A model generated the notes under the pieces. That model saw nothing but the letters and a program-made list of their open reading frames with translations, did not search any database and was not told the DNA's origin. The position numbers and the translations under genes were made by a program. From Portunus trituberculatus (taxonomy: Eukaryota; Arthropoda; Malacostraca; Decapoda; Portunidae), in contig NC_059301.1 in the NCBI RefSeq assembly GCF_017591435.1, forward strand, positions 38,106,673-38,170,672: 64,000 nucleotides of DNA, in the 5' to 3' direction. Each line of letters starts with the position of its first letter. Positions within the stretch are counted from its first letter, which is position 1. This document shows positions 36,901 through 47,237 of the stretch, in pieces.

Positions 36901-37772
36901 AAAAACTTGGTCTTTTCCTCCTCTGTTCTTTCGTCATTCCTCTCCTTCACTTCAGTTACAAGCTCCTTCATTTTCATTCGCTCATCTTGTGACATATTTC
37001 TTCTTATGTAAATTGTTTTGGTTTCCTCAGAGTCCTTAAGTTTCCAAGCCCTCCTCAACAAGGCCTCCGCTGCCACCTGAGACTTTAATTTCAATTTTAA
37101 TGGTCTATTCTTGCCTTCCTCAAAAGCTCCCAATCTCACACTTTCTTCTACCTCAGCATATAGGTCCTCTTCTTCCACAGAGATCTTGTTCAGTAAAGAC
37201 TTAATCCTGTCATTTTCCTTATCCCTCCTGTCCTGCCAGTTCCTGTTAGTTTCCTCCCTCAATCCTATTATGATCACACATTTTTCTTTTCAGCAATATC
37301 TCTCACCACATACTCATTTTCCTTTAGTGCCTTTACCATTTCCTCTCGTAATCCCTTTATTTTCCTCTTCCTGCTTTTTACTATCTCCTAAACGACCTTT
37401 GTACCTCCTGATGTTCATGGTTCACTTCTTTCATCCTGGTATCAATTAGATTAAGGCATTCCTCCTTCCTCAAGTTCCCTTCGGATATTTTTATCTCCAT
37501 TTCCATGAGTTTAGCCTTCATCTCTTCACATTGTTTCCTTAGTTGTTGGTTTTCTTTCTCCATCTCTACTTTTTCCTTCAATAGCTCTTTTTTCGCTGAC
37601 GTTTTTTGAACGAATCGTTCTCGGCTAGAACTCTATCCAGTTTTTCTTCTATGGACAAAATGTTTAGGAACTTACTTTCCAGTGCCTGGATTCTTGCATC
37701 CATATCTAGTTTCTCCAGTCCTTTTGGCGTAGTAATAAAACCTTCAAAGTCTCTAGCTTGTCTAGACGCCAT
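36846..37772 (-). pseudogene. LINE ORF1 protein, coiled-coil (LK)
   Basis: It starts at the ATG at 37772 with MASRQARDFEGFITTPKG, then a coiled coil (37581-37381) with EKENQQLRKQCEEMKAK, then a C-terminal domain (37277-36846) with RPLKLKLKSQVAAEALLRR and EKTKFFWRMRNGRLKK. The C-terminus overlaps ORF2 by 55 nt. Frameshifts lie near 37590 and 37300. By family, it is an RNA chaperone of the retrotransposition complex. Confidence 0.78.
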
Positions 37773-37972
37773 TTTTGTTATCGTCAGCTGATTACGGCCA
37801 AAACAATCACCGCCCACACTCTCCTCTCAGGGATCACTCTCCATATCCCTCACTTTCAACACTAAGCGACAGTAGGACATTAACAGGACACTAACTTAGA
37901 GTTACCCGGGCCCTGTAACACCATAGGTATTATCCTTCTTCCGTCCGCGGAGACGAGCCGTCCTCTCTCAGC

Positions 37973-37975
<3 letters not shown>

Positions 37976-38037
<62 letters not shown>
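37976..38037. repeat. (TG)n microsatellite
   Basis: About 62 bp of TG between the 5' end of LINE LK and the 3' end of LINE LL. Confidence 0.95.
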
Positions 38038-38039
<2 letters not shown>

Positions 38040-39133
38040 ATTTAGTTGCATTTTAAGGGAGGGGATCTATGTTCATGCTGTCCCATCTTTGTATCTTTTA
38101 GTGTCTAGCAAAGTCTTAATATCATATATCGTCTTTGCACACACTACCACTTTGTCCAGTTCGTTCAATGTGTCCACTACCCTGTGGGGGATGCTGTTCT
38201 TGATATTTCTTCTGCACTAATTATCTTTTTTGATTTTCTTTTCATGTCCTCTATTATCCCTTACATCTTATCTTATAAATTTTTCCATGGCAATAACATC
38301 CACAGTAAGTCCTCATTATACATTACATGTACATTCCTGAAAACCTTACCGCAAATCGAAATGACCGTATACCAAACCCATTATAACATGTAATAATAGG
38401 GGATGTGTTCCAGCATGTCGAAAGTCACCCCTACAGACATGAAAATACATGAAAATAGTCATATAAAAAAATGTAAAGTACTGCACAAAAGAAATACAGA
38501 AAATGTTTTTATTTACCTTTCACTCGCCATGTATTCTATCAGATGATATCCCTCCCGAGGCTAAGGGGCAGTAGAAATTTCAGGCCTTACTCATAATATC
38601 CACAAAAAACATGCCGTAAGGATTTCACTTGTGTTCAGTAGGAAACGCAGGAAGAGACTGATTGTTGTGGTGGCTGTGCGGTATGGTGGCACAACAGTAC
38701 GGTGTAAACAAAACACAGTGGATACCGTATGTGAATTTTTCTTACCGTAAATCGAATTGAGGGTAGTAATTACCAAACACCGTAACTGAATTTACTGGAT
38801 AATGAAGTACCATATAAGGAGGACTTACTGTATGTGGTTATCAAATCATCCTTTTCTCTTCTTTGCTCCAGCGTGGGCAAGTCTAGCCTTACCAGTCTCT
38901 TTTCATATGTTAAATCAGCAAAGAGTTGGGGCCAGCTCTGTTGTTGCCCTTTGTATCCTCTTATAAGCTTTTTGATGCTCTTCTTTTTACTGCTGGTACT
39001 GCTGCATACTCTATTCTTGTTCTTATTAGGGTGACTAATACTTCCTTTAATATTTTTCATTCTATATAAGTGAATGCCAATCTAATGTTTCTAAATGAGT
39101 TCTAGGTTTCTCTGACAATTTTCCTAATTTGCT

Positions 39134-39135
<2 letters not shown>
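38038..39135 (-). mobile_element. CR1/L2-like LINE 3' fragment, diverged (copy LL)
   Basis: A weakly conserved 3' end (TTTATTTAGTTGCATTTTA) followed by ORF2 C-terminal sequence, in two parts because a Tigger-like MITE (38303-38830) interrupts it. The distal part (39060-38833) reads LFADLTYEKRLVRLDLPTLE and QRREKDDLITTYS. It is truncated at a (TA)n tract at 39136. It is the most diverged member of the array. Confidence 0.75.
38303..38830. mobile_element. Tigger/pogo-like MITE
   Basis: A 528-bp insert with inverted ends CAGTAAGTCCTCATTATA (left) and TATAAGGAGGACTTACTG (right). It is flanked on the right by TA and on the left by CA (probably a mutated TA). CAGT...CCTC ends with TA target sites are typical of Tigger-type elements. 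No coding capacity. It splits the C-terminal region of LINE LL. Confidence 0.75.

Positions 39136-39201
<66 letters not shown>
39136..39201. repeat. (TA)n microsatellite, left of Tc1 element
   Basis: TA repeats ending at the terminal CAGT of the Tc1-like transposon. The same repeat resumes on the other side (40596-40664). Confidence 0.95.
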
Positions 39202-39204
<3 letters not shown>

Positions 39205-40593
39205 TCGGCGCCATGGGCATTGGCGCAAAAAATGTGGGCCAATACCCGGGACGAATTATTAAGGACCCCCATTTTACACCTAAGAAAACCGACACTGGTA
39301 ATGGCGCGAAAGCACATATTAGAGTAGGCTGAGCTTAAAACCCACGTGCAGACAATAAAGATCTCAGTTGCCTATAGAATAACTCGGTTGCTTTTTGTGA
39401 TTAGTTGTGACCGCATCAATTGTTTTTTCCGGTCTTACGTCCTGTGTTTTTTTGTGGGATTTTTGTAATAATGCCACGAGGCCCAGAGCTCACAAGGGAG
39501 AAAATTGCAGCAATAAGCTCACTTTATAAGGCAGGAAAGTCTAACAAGGATATATCAATCCAAACCAGAGTATTGTTGCGCAGTGTCCAGAGATGGACAA
39601 AGAAATGCAAGACAGCGGGAGGTGATTATCCCCCACTCCAAGTCAAGAGGACTGGACCAGCTAAAAAGACATCAAAAAGGACTCTGAAGGTTATCCAAAG
39701 ACAGGTGGAAGCTGAACCAAGGATAACAGCTAAAGAATTGAAAGAAAAAAATCCAAAACTCCTGCAAGATATGTCTGTTAGGACAATACAACGCTGCCTC
39801 AAGAACGATTTGTCTTATGAGCATCGGGCATCACGACGCAAACCTCTTCTGAAGGAGAAACAGAAACACAATCGTGTGAAATTTTGTAAGAAATATCTAA
39901 ATTGGGACAATGAAAAGTGGAAGAGGTTTTGTGGACCGATGAGGCTACATTTAATGTTACTGGGAACCGAGGAGGTAAGGTTAGGCTCCGTCCGGGTGCA
40001 GACCAGTACCACCCCAAGTACTCACAGGGGACAGTCAAGCACCCTGATAATGTCATGGTATTGGGTGCATTTGGGTACTATGGTGTGGTCAAGCTGGTTA
40101 TATTACCTAAAAAAAAAAAAAAAGAACAAGAAATCATATTTGGAACTGTTGTGTGACCATCTCGAGGACTGCTTTGATGCCTGTAAGAGTGAGGTGTTCA
40201 TGTAGGATGGTGCCCCTGCACACACAGCAAAACTGATCAAAGAATGGCTTGAATTTGTAGGAGTGGATTACATAAATGATTGGCCTGGTAACAGTCCAGA
40301 TTTCAATCCAATTGAAAATGTGTGGGGACTGATAAAACGAAGACGACAAGGACGTAACACAGCAACTGTGGAAAAGCTTGTGAAGGAGATTAAGGACATT
40401 TGGGACAACTTAGAACCCTCAATGCTCAAAAGACTGGCTGAATCTGTTCCTCGACGCCTTGAGAGCTGTCTGAAAAGGAAAGGACTCCCCACAAAGTATT
40501 AGAGGCTGGTAGATTCTACATACATGTTAGTATTGCACTTGTTTTAGTGCTACAGATGAAAAAAAAACATTGCGCCAATACCCGTGGTGCCGA

Positions 40594-40595
<2 letters not shown>
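39202..40595 (+). mobile_element. Tc1/mariner-like transposon
   Basis: A 1394-bp element with inverted ends CAGTCGGCGCCATGGGCATT (left) and, read inward from the right, CAGTCGGCACCACGGGTATT. TA lies on both sides; the element is inserted in a (TA)n tract, so the exact target dinucleotide is ambiguous. One transposase gene fills the interior. Divergence between the two ends is small. Confidence 0.92.
39471..40502 (+). pseudogene. Tc1-like transposase, broken
   Basis: It starts at the ATG at 39471 (MPRGPELTREKIAAISS). Two helix-turn-helix regions follow (GKSNKDISIQTRVLLRSVQR and PRITAKELKEKNP to VRTIQRCLKND). The catalytic region has LWTDEATFN (first Asp), DGAPAHTAK (second Asp, about 40205) and SPDFNPIENVWG (Glu). 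Between the second Asp and the Glu there are 35 residues, so the signature as read is DD35E, not the classical DD34E of Tc1. It is inactive: a frameshift near 39925, another at an A run near 40111-40124 and a TAG just before the second Asp (40204). Length about 340 residues is normal for the family. Confidence 0.9.

Positions 40596-40664
<69 letters not shown>
40596..40664. repeat. (TA)n microsatellite, right of Tc1 element
   Basis: Continuation of the TA tract; it ends at the CAGG start of Tigger copy 2. Confidence 0.95.
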
Positions 40665-40667
<3 letters not shown>

Positions 40668-41623
40668 GCAACCCCCGTTTAACAAAGGTTCACACAACGA
40701 AATTTCTCTACAACGAAGAATTCATTTTACTACCATCTGCTCGTTTAAAGAACACCAAACTCGCTTTAATGAAGTTTTATCCAGGTAATTTTTTTCCAAA
40801 TTTGAAAGCCTCACCATATCATGCAAGCTGACAGGCTTTTGAATACACCAGGAGCTACTGGTACTAAGGCCTGCCTCAGGAAAAATCCTGTGACACCTAT
40901 AGAATAAAGATCAAGATCAAGATCAAGCCTCTCGTGGACAACACGCGCAACATTCACTCCCCAGTCAAAACATAACAGCGTCAGCAGCAGCTTGTCTTCC
41001 CTACCTCAACTTACAACCAAAACGCCCTGCAATTGGCCTAGTGTTCGTAAGAAGACCAGGAAGTCTCTTACTCTCCAAGTGAAGCTAGATATTATTCACA
41101 GACACGAGAGAGGCCAGAAAACTATAGCAGTGCTAGCCACCATCTTGACTCCATATTATACTGTCTCTATTTTCAAGTCAGCAGACTCTATTAAGAAGGC
41201 TGGTGAGACTGTATCTTCCTTGCAAGCTAAAAGAACCACCTGAACTTGTGACTCTACAATGGATAAAATGGAAAGCCTTGTGGAAATGTGGTACATAAGT
41301 TTTGTATGCAGTACAATGATGCGCACTTTGTTTACATTCCACAGGTTGCGGTTAGTGTCTTTCCGTTCACTCTTCCTCCTTCATAAAGTTAAGATCATCA
41401 ACATTATAAAGTTACGTCAATAAATACTTTAGTGTACATTATAATGACTTAAATTAAACTACCTAAATGTTTAACTTCATAATTTTACTTTCATTAAACA
41501 TTTTACTGTACTATGATGCACTCTCGCTTTGCTTACTCTCAATGGAAGTTCAAATCAGAGGTTAAACTTGTTATAATCAGTTCATATGAAGTTTCGCTTA
41601 ACAAGTTTTTAACGAAGTGTTTT

Positions 41624-41624
<1 letters not shown>
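40665..41624 (+). mobile_element. Tigger/pogo-like derivative (copy 2)
   Basis: Left end CAGGCAACCCCCGTTTAAC, as in copy 1 (4507-5436). The two copies align along their whole length, including the helix-turn-helix coding part and the 3' non-coding part. The final ~35 bp (right inverted end) are missing; the sequence switches to (GA)n after AAGTGTTTTTAGA. Length about 960 bp. Confidence 0.85.
40992..41243 (+). pseudogene. Tigger transposase N-terminal HTH fragment (copy 2)
   Basis: An 83-codon frame with VRKKTRKSLTLQVKLDIIHR, HERGQKTIAVLATILTP and KSADSIKKAGETVSSLQAKR, ending in a stop after the helix-turn-helix region. The following MDKMESLVEMW segment lies in another frame. As in copy 1, no catalytic domain is present. 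This copy preserves the helix-turn-helix better than copy 1. Confidence 0.8.

Positions 41625-41680
<56 letters not shown>
41625..41680. repeat. (GA)n microsatellite
   Basis: About 56 bp of GA replacing the right end of Tigger copy 2. Confidence 0.95.
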
Positions 41681-41684
<4 letters not shown>

Positions 41685-41698
41685 GAAAATTTGTTGTT

Positions 41699-41699
41699 G

Positions 41700-41791
<92 letters not shown>
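41699..41791. repeat. (TG)n microsatellite
   Basis: About 93 bp of TG. No LINE 3' end follows; the next sequence is TTTTCACGAATG and purine-rich DNA. Confidence 0.95.
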
Positions 41792-41796
<5 letters not shown>

Positions 41797-41815
41797 CGAA
41801 TGTAACTTATCTTTC

Positions 41816-41873
41816 GAGAGGAGAGGGGAGGAGGAAGGGAGATGGGGAGGGAGGAAAGGAGATGGGGAGGAGG

Positions 41874-41944
<71 letters not shown>
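41816..41944. repeat. Purine-rich tract and (GA)n
   Basis: A G/A-only stretch (GGGGAGGAGGAAGGGAGA and similar) passing into about 65 bp of (GA)n. It is strand-asymmetric polypurine DNA that could form triplex structures; no gene. Confidence 0.9.
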
Positions 41945-41947
<3 letters not shown>

Positions 41948-42135
41948 GAACAGTCTATGCCATTGGGTAATTTTAGACACAAGGCGGGACATATGTAGCT
42001 TATCTTTAGTGATTGGTGGAGACAAGGATGGTGGGAGGAGCACTAGGATTTCAAGGACAACACACGGCGTGTGTAGTTGGTATCCAACACACTATACGGG
42101 ACAACTGAACTGAAGAAAGCTCAGAAAAGAAATAT

Positions 42136-42215
42136 GACGTCTACGTAGGCGTCACCGTATTTGCTACTGGGGCTTCATGACGCCTACATAGGCGTCACCG
42201 TATTGAAGGGGTTAA
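42136..42215. mobile_element. piggyBac-like terminal region with palindromic repeats
   Basis: Two near-identical blocks, GACGTCTACGTAGGCGTC (42136-42153) and GACGCCTACATAGGCGTC (42179-42196). Each is almost a perfect palindrome and each is followed by ACCGTATT. The last leads into GAAGGGGTTAA, with TTAA at 42212-42215. A CCCTT-type end beside TTAA is the pattern of piggyBac-like elements. The other end is not visible, so only one terminus is supported. Confidence 0.55.
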
Positions 42216-42800
42216 TGGTTCTGCATCATTGGCAAAGCAACTCATGTAGCTGTCTATACCCTTGTCCATATCATTCACATATGTGGCAAACATTATTAGA
42301 GCCAAGAAATGGAACTCTTTTCTCCGATTGTTAACTTAATAATTTCTCTATTGTCTATTAAGTCTTTCATCCAGTCTAACAGTTTCCCTTGTATCCCTCC
42401 TATGATCTCAAATTTTCTTATTAATTTCATGTGTGGCATCTTATCAAATGCCTTTTTGAGGTCTAAGAAAAATGCAATCGACCCATCAATTCCTTTCTTG
42501 GATCATGTCTATTAATCTGGAGTAAAAGCATATCAGATTTGAAGTGCACTACCTTCCTTATCTGAAGCCAAATTGCTTCTGGGTTTAAGATGTAACTTTC
42601 CTCTAAACGTTTTAATCATTTTTCTTTAATTACTTTCTCGCATATTTTTGCTACGACACTTGTTAGGGATACTGGCCTGTAATTTGTTGGATCTTCCTTA
42701 TTTCCTCCTTTATAGATAGGTATGATGTTAGTCCTTTTCCAGATTAGGTATTTTTTCCTTCCTTTAGAGAACATTTAATTTTAAATCATCAAATTCCCTC
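42216..42800 (-). pseudogene. CR1/L2-like LINE RT fragment (copy LM)
   Basis: Minus-strand RT sequence of the same superfamily as the array: the plus strand shows the complements of the FADD region (42220-42310), the AFDKMPH-like motif A region (42430-42470) and the NYRPVSLTS-like region (42660-42700). Heavily frameshifted. Neither 3' tail nor 5' end is present. It begins directly at the TTAA of the piggyBac-like end. Confidence 0.72.
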
Positions 42801-43089
42801 TGCTATGGTTCTGCTTTCCTATGAGATATGCCACGTTACGCGACACTGACAGCAGCTTGTGACTCACCACACCAGACAATGTGCTGTTGGGATTCGCTGG
42901 GGTTTCTACTTCAGTGTTTCCTTTTCAACAAGGCCACATCACCTGCTATGCAGGTACAGTGCCTCCTACCTGTTATCCAATACTGGAATGGGTAATTTGT
43001 GTACCATAGGTAACAGAAAATGAGCTTATGAATTGAGTTTTGTTTTGGTAAGACAACAGGTGTTACCATATCGTCTTCTGAGTCTGGGC
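42801..43089. other. No feature recognised
   Basis: Probably the non-coding 5' portion of the DIRS-like element that follows, but there is no direct evidence. Confidence 0.3.
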
Positions 43090-43983
43090 ATGTGCGGCCC
43101 CCTGCCTCCAATTTCTCTACCAGAAGGGCTAATAGGTCTTCCCAGGGGCTTAGCACCAGGGGCAGTACCTCCGGTGGCAGCACTGCTTATGGCAATGGAG
43201 GAGTAAATATCAACCCCTCCAGCCATCAACCCATGTCTGCGCAGGATTCAGCCCATTATTCCCAATGGAATGTAATTTTGGAAGCACTGGCAGAGATACA
43301 AAGTGAGATTTCCAAGTTAAAAGTGGACAGACAGTATCCTTCCAATTCACCATGTGTACCTCTGGTGTCAGATGTTCCCCCCACTCATCAGCCTTTATAG
43401 GAGCATGATGATGCTGGGCCCTCACACAGGCCACCAGGAGCAGTTTCACCTGCTAGTTTCTCAGGTTTTTTGGAGGCCAGTTGTGAAAATGATGAGGCTT
43501 GCATGCTGGGACAAGGTGACAGTCAGTACCTTGCATCAAAGTGCTTAGGCATTTGGCCCACTGGAGACAGTTTCGGCCAAGATTAATAAAAGCTTGGCAG
43601 ACATGATTAACTTCGTATTAGACAACATTATGCGGGAAGAAGGCTACAAGTCTATCTGTGAGGACGAGATAATGCAAAGGCCTTACAATTGTCCTGCTCT
43701 TGCCCCGATGAAATGCAACCATCAGATTTTGATGTTCTTAGGGGGGAAGTCGAAAAAGACCAATTTCCGTCTGAAGGAGGTGAACAAAGATATTCTGAGA
43801 CCAGCAACTATCATTACAAAGTTGCTGTTGGTTCTTGATAAAGGGGCTCAGGAAGATAACCTCCCAGTGATGGCCCATGAAGTGATGTTGGGCAATGCCA
43901 ACGTGAGGAACAATTGTAGAATGCCTATCACGATCAAATACATGTGGTATACCTATATCACAATGAAATATAAGAAGAAATAA
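43090..43983 (+). pseudogene. DIRS-like retrotransposon Gag (ORF1) fragment
   Basis: The first part (43092-43400) is a Ser/Gly-rich N-terminal region with HYSQWNVILEALAEIQSE. After frameshifts, 43560-43983 reads VSAKINKSLADMINFVLDN, EDEIMQRPYNCPALAPMKCN and LRPATIITKLLLVLDKG. The order 'hypothetical acidic start, then RP-x-NC-x-AL, then a helical repeat with PAT-x-I-x-K' matches DIRS1-type Gag as I know it. No reverse transcriptase, methylase or tyrosine recombinase follows in the window. Frameshifts near 43400 and 43560. Confidence 0.55.
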
Positions 43984-44102
43984 CAATGAGCAAACATATG
44001 TAAGAGTGGGCAGATGTGTTATTGTAGACCATGCTGTCAGGTCAAGATGACCAGCCAAATAGCAGGGGTCAGAAGGGTCAAGAGGAAACAGTTTTAACCT
44101 CT

Positions 44103-44560
44103 TCATTCCGAGTAAGAGATTTGCTCTTTAAGCTTTACATATTGCACTCTTCCTACCAAAAACTCATATATCCATAAAACAAGTGATGGACTCATCTTAA
44201 GACCTATGAGTTTTTCCATTAGCATATGAAATTGTATAGTGTTGAAAGCACTTGAGAAATCTACGAACAATACCTTAACAAAGTGCTTACAGGATATATT
44301 GTTTACATTTTCCAAAGATTTAAGTATATAATTTATAATAGATGGTGTAGCTTCTTCCATGCCCTATCCTTCTTATAGGCAAATTGGTAAACATCCATCT
44401 GATGTTTCACTTCAAAATACAGGATTTTTTTATTAACACTCTGAACTTTTCATAAATAGGCATATCAGAGTTACAGATCTGTAATCATTATAACCTTTGG
44501 GTATTTGATGTTTTGGCAGAAGAGTAATTTCAGATGTCTCCCATACTTTAAGTATAGAAC
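44103..44560 (-). pseudogene. LINE RT fragment of a third family
   Basis: The minus strand reads KVLFVDFSSAFNTIQFHML (motif A, with the catalytic Asp in FVDFSSAFNT), then LVLWIYEFLVGRVQYVK. Upstream, in another frame, QFAYK and a PKHQIP-like segment are visible. FxDFSSAFNT is the motif A form of Rex1/L2-type LINEs of fish and invertebrates, distinct from the LKKAFDKVPH form of the array. It is a short fragment without ends. Confidence 0.72.
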
Positions 44561-44573
44561 TAATTTTCAAAAA

Positions 44574-44850
44574 TGGATTTTTTTTTTTTTTTTTGCCTAC
44601 AGCACCTGTAGGTATACTTAGAATATGTAAGGGAAGTGCTCTTCAGCGTCCACCCACTACTGGTACAGGCAATTTTATTTATAGTGGTACCCATATTTGG
44701 GCCCATATCACCACCCAAGCACATCTGGGTATCATGGTGACATGGAGGTAACTTTAAACCACTCGACATATGGCAAAGTATCAAGGCGGTACGTGGTGGG
44801 CTTCGAACCTATGCATGGACGTCTGCCCGATCCCACACTCACCACCTTAT
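44574..44850 (-). mobile_element. tRNA-derived SINE of a second family, poly(A) tail
   Basis: On the minus strand: AGTGGATAAGGTGGTGAGTG (box A region), GGTTCGAAGCCC (box B), a body of about 200 bp including TGATACTTTGCCATATG, and a poly(A) tail (T run at 44578-44594). No relation to the tRNA-Val SINE apart from the boxes. I recall similar repeats from decapods but cannot name it. Confidence 0.7.
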
Positions 44851-45280
44851 CCACTATTAGTTGATTACACTAATTGTGAATGAGATATGATTCATTTCTT
44901 ATGATTTTTTTTTGTTGTTCATGCAAGATTTATTTTCTTTTTAGTTCTATTTAAAAGGAGAGGATATGTTAATAATGTTTAAGTTATGCATGAGCTACAT
45001 TTTACAGATAGTAAGCATCTTTTGTTTGTTTCTGTGAGAGGGGATGCAATTCTGGCATCTTACCTGAATGTGCATATTCTGGCATTTATAAATAAATGCC
45101 AAATGCTATACATCTCCCCTTTCATCCACCTTGGGACACTAATCTACAAATTCAACAATAGCCTCTGAATCAAGTCAGTAGTTATTTAAAATAAATCAAA
45201 CATGTGATTTTAATTTCACACAAATAAAAATAAAAATAAATTATGGTTATGTGTTTAGTACTAGATGAAACAATACTTAC
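44851..45280. other. Non-coding, probably intron
   Basis: AT-rich sequence without repeats that I recognise. On the minus strand it would be the start of the intron downstream of the BTB exon. Confidence 0.4.
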
Positions 45281-45382
45281 TTTAGTTCGGAGCCTATGCA
45301 GTATATGACAAAATGTTGCTTCATGGTTGTTCCATCTCAGTTTCAACAATCCTTCTGACAAAGCCATTACAAAGCTGCACAA
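45281..45382 (-). CDS. Host gene exon: start of a BTB/POZ protein
   Basis: A minus-strand exon with a polypyrimidine tract and acceptor (TTGTTCTTTCAG) before 45382 and a consensus donor (GTAAGTATTG) after 45281. The ATG at 45367 begins a 29-codon stretch: MALSEGLLKLRWNNHEATF followed by CHILHRLRTK. The LRWNNH motif is the hallmark of the N-terminal BTB domain of arthropod transcriptional regulators of the tramtrack/bric-a-brac/lola type, and ends at an intron just before the usual TDVTLAC segment. The phase at the donor is 0. The next exon is not recognisable in the window. It is not a transposon: no repeat copy exists here and the splice sites are intact. The product, probably a nuclear BTB protein, cannot be named further. 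Confidence 0.72.
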
Positions 45383-45837
45383 CTGAAAGAACAATAAGAC
45401 ATTCATTAAGGAAAACAATTTGCACAACAAAACTTTTCTATCTTCAATCAATGGGATAAATTTCTATTTGTATGATCAAGTCTATAAATTGATGCATTAA
45501 AACTCATCAAGTATGTCTTCTTACAAACATTTATAATACCTAAGCCAATAGTTGATATAACTCTATTTTCATCATCCTCTTATAAGCCTGATCAAGAAAA
45601 TACTAAGAACTATGCACAGCTTTTCAGTCAAATAATTCAAGTTTTTTTAATTAGTAGCTAAAACCAATGCACTAAAATGAACTAAGTAAAAGACTATCTA
45701 TGATAGTAAAAATCTTTACACCATAAGAACTCCACACTCAAAATACCTGCCAAACTTGGGTTCCACTCAGCAACAAACCCTATTTCCTGCATGTTCTTGC
45801 TTCAGCTATATCTGCCAAGTCAGAATTTTTCATGTAC
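45383..45837. other. Non-coding, upstream intron of BTB exon
   Basis: AT-rich, no frame and no repeat recognised. It contains the acceptor of the BTB exon at its left end (minus strand). Confidence 0.45.
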
Positions 45838-45840
45838 TTA

Positions 45841-46445
45841 AGACGGGTTCACACGTGCCAATTTGCAACTGAAATTGCAAGTTGGTATAATTTCCAACTG
45901 AATATTGGTGCCTAGCAACTGGAGAAACCAGTTGCAAAACAAGACCAACATGTTGGTCTTATTCAGCTGACTTGTGACTTTATTTATGTTGTGATGTCGC
46001 AGAGTAAGCTTTGAAAATGTGATGTTGACGTAGAAAAGATGTTAGAGTTAGTGAGGGAAAAGAACACATCTGGGATCCCAGAAATCAGTTATACACTATA
46101 AAAAAAAAAAAACTTGCAGGGTGTTGTTAGAGGCGAGGATTGAAGACTTGTCAGGATTTATTTTGATCTTCCCTTCTACTTAGCTACGGACATATCCACA
46201 GGCATTTTCCTTTCTGTTGACTCTTCCGGTATGCCAAAAGAGCAACCACTGCTTCATCATCATCACTGGAGGAAGACATTTTGGCGGATAGCTGTTTGTT
46301 TACATTCACTTCCCGCCAAGGAGCCAACTAGTCGATATTTTCCGGTCACTAAGTGTGACATTAAAAAAAAAAAAAAAAAAAAGGCTAGTTGATACTTCTA
46401 GAAACTTGCAATTTCAGTTGCAAATTGGCATGTGTGAATCTGCCT
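45841..46445 (-). mobile_element. PIF/Harbinger-type MITE
   Basis: A 605-bp element with inverted repeats of about 40 bp (left TTCACACGTGCCAATTTGC, right GCAAATTGGCATGTGTGAA) and TTA duplicated at both sides (45838-45840, 46446-46448). On the minus strand a frame starting MSSSSDDDEAVVALLAYRK (about 46280 down) looks like the first residues of a HARBI1-type transposase; it stops after about 30 codons. It is therefore a deletion derivative of an autonomous Harbinger. Two internal A runs (46100-46111, 46363-46382) are present. Confidence 0.82.
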
Positions 46446-46448
46446 TTA

Positions 46449-47233
46449 GTAACAATATACATATCTTTGGATTGCTCTGAAAGCAGCTAGATTTGTTTTG
46501 TGCCAATGACTGTCTTACTAATCCCAAACCATCAGTACTGCATGAGTGGTATCACTCAATAATTTGACAAGTATGTACAAGTAACCTTATAGAAAGATGG
46601 TTATCATAACACGTTGATTTTGGTGAATAGACAATGTGTTTAGTGGGTAAAAATACTTCATACGTAATTTAGATGTTCTACTTAGTGCAAATAACAATTA
46701 TACAAGTATCCTTTAATATAGTAATTTGTGAAAGAAATTGCTAGCAAAATACTAGAACACACATCAGAACTGTTTTTATCAGCCAAATGGAGTCTGTTGT
46801 GAAATTGGACATTACCAATTAGTGCTAAGGTAGGTTAGCATCCTAAAGCTAATGTCCCTCAAGGTTAGAGTTCCACAGAATCAAGAGCTGTACAGTTACA
46901 TTAGGTCAGATTTACTTTCATAAAATTAATTTACTTTTCATTTAATTTACTTTCTCAAGTGAATAATAATAATTAAACCAAATTCAGTGAATTTAGTCAA
47001 CTGATCTAGCTCTAATCTGTATTTCATTATGATTTTTTACTTATCAATGACAGATCTCATCAAATTCTAATAGCAAAACCAGAGATCAATGGAAAAAATC
47101 AATAAAATTTGTTACATTATTTTTCTTCACAAATTTTTTAAAAAATATGCCAAACACAGTTAACGTGCAAAATTGAATTACATTCTACCAGTACTTAACA
47201 GATTTCTTTCCAATTTAGCAAAACCTAGGCTCT
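46449..47233. other. No feature recognised
   Basis: AT-rich unique-looking sequence between two MITEs; presumably intron of the BTB gene. No frame above chance. Confidence 0.45.
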
Positions 47234-47237
47234 TTAA

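Larger units (their letters stand above)
33971..37975 (-). mobile_element. Full-length CR1/L2-like LINE, fourth subfamily (copy LK)
   Basis: A complete LINE of about 4.0 kb: a short (AC) tail and TATTTACC-type 3' end at 33971-34010, ORF2 (36900 to 34022), ORF1 (37772 to 36846) and a 5' UTR of about 200 bp to 37975. It has the longest intact RT stretch of the array (285 codons). The 5' end abuts a (TG)n tract and the next LINE. It has fewer breaks than the other copies. Confidence 0.9.

Noticed and set aside
39136..40664. (TA)n frames of alternating Tyr-Ile on both sides of the Tc1 element
   Set aside because: Microsatellite translation only.
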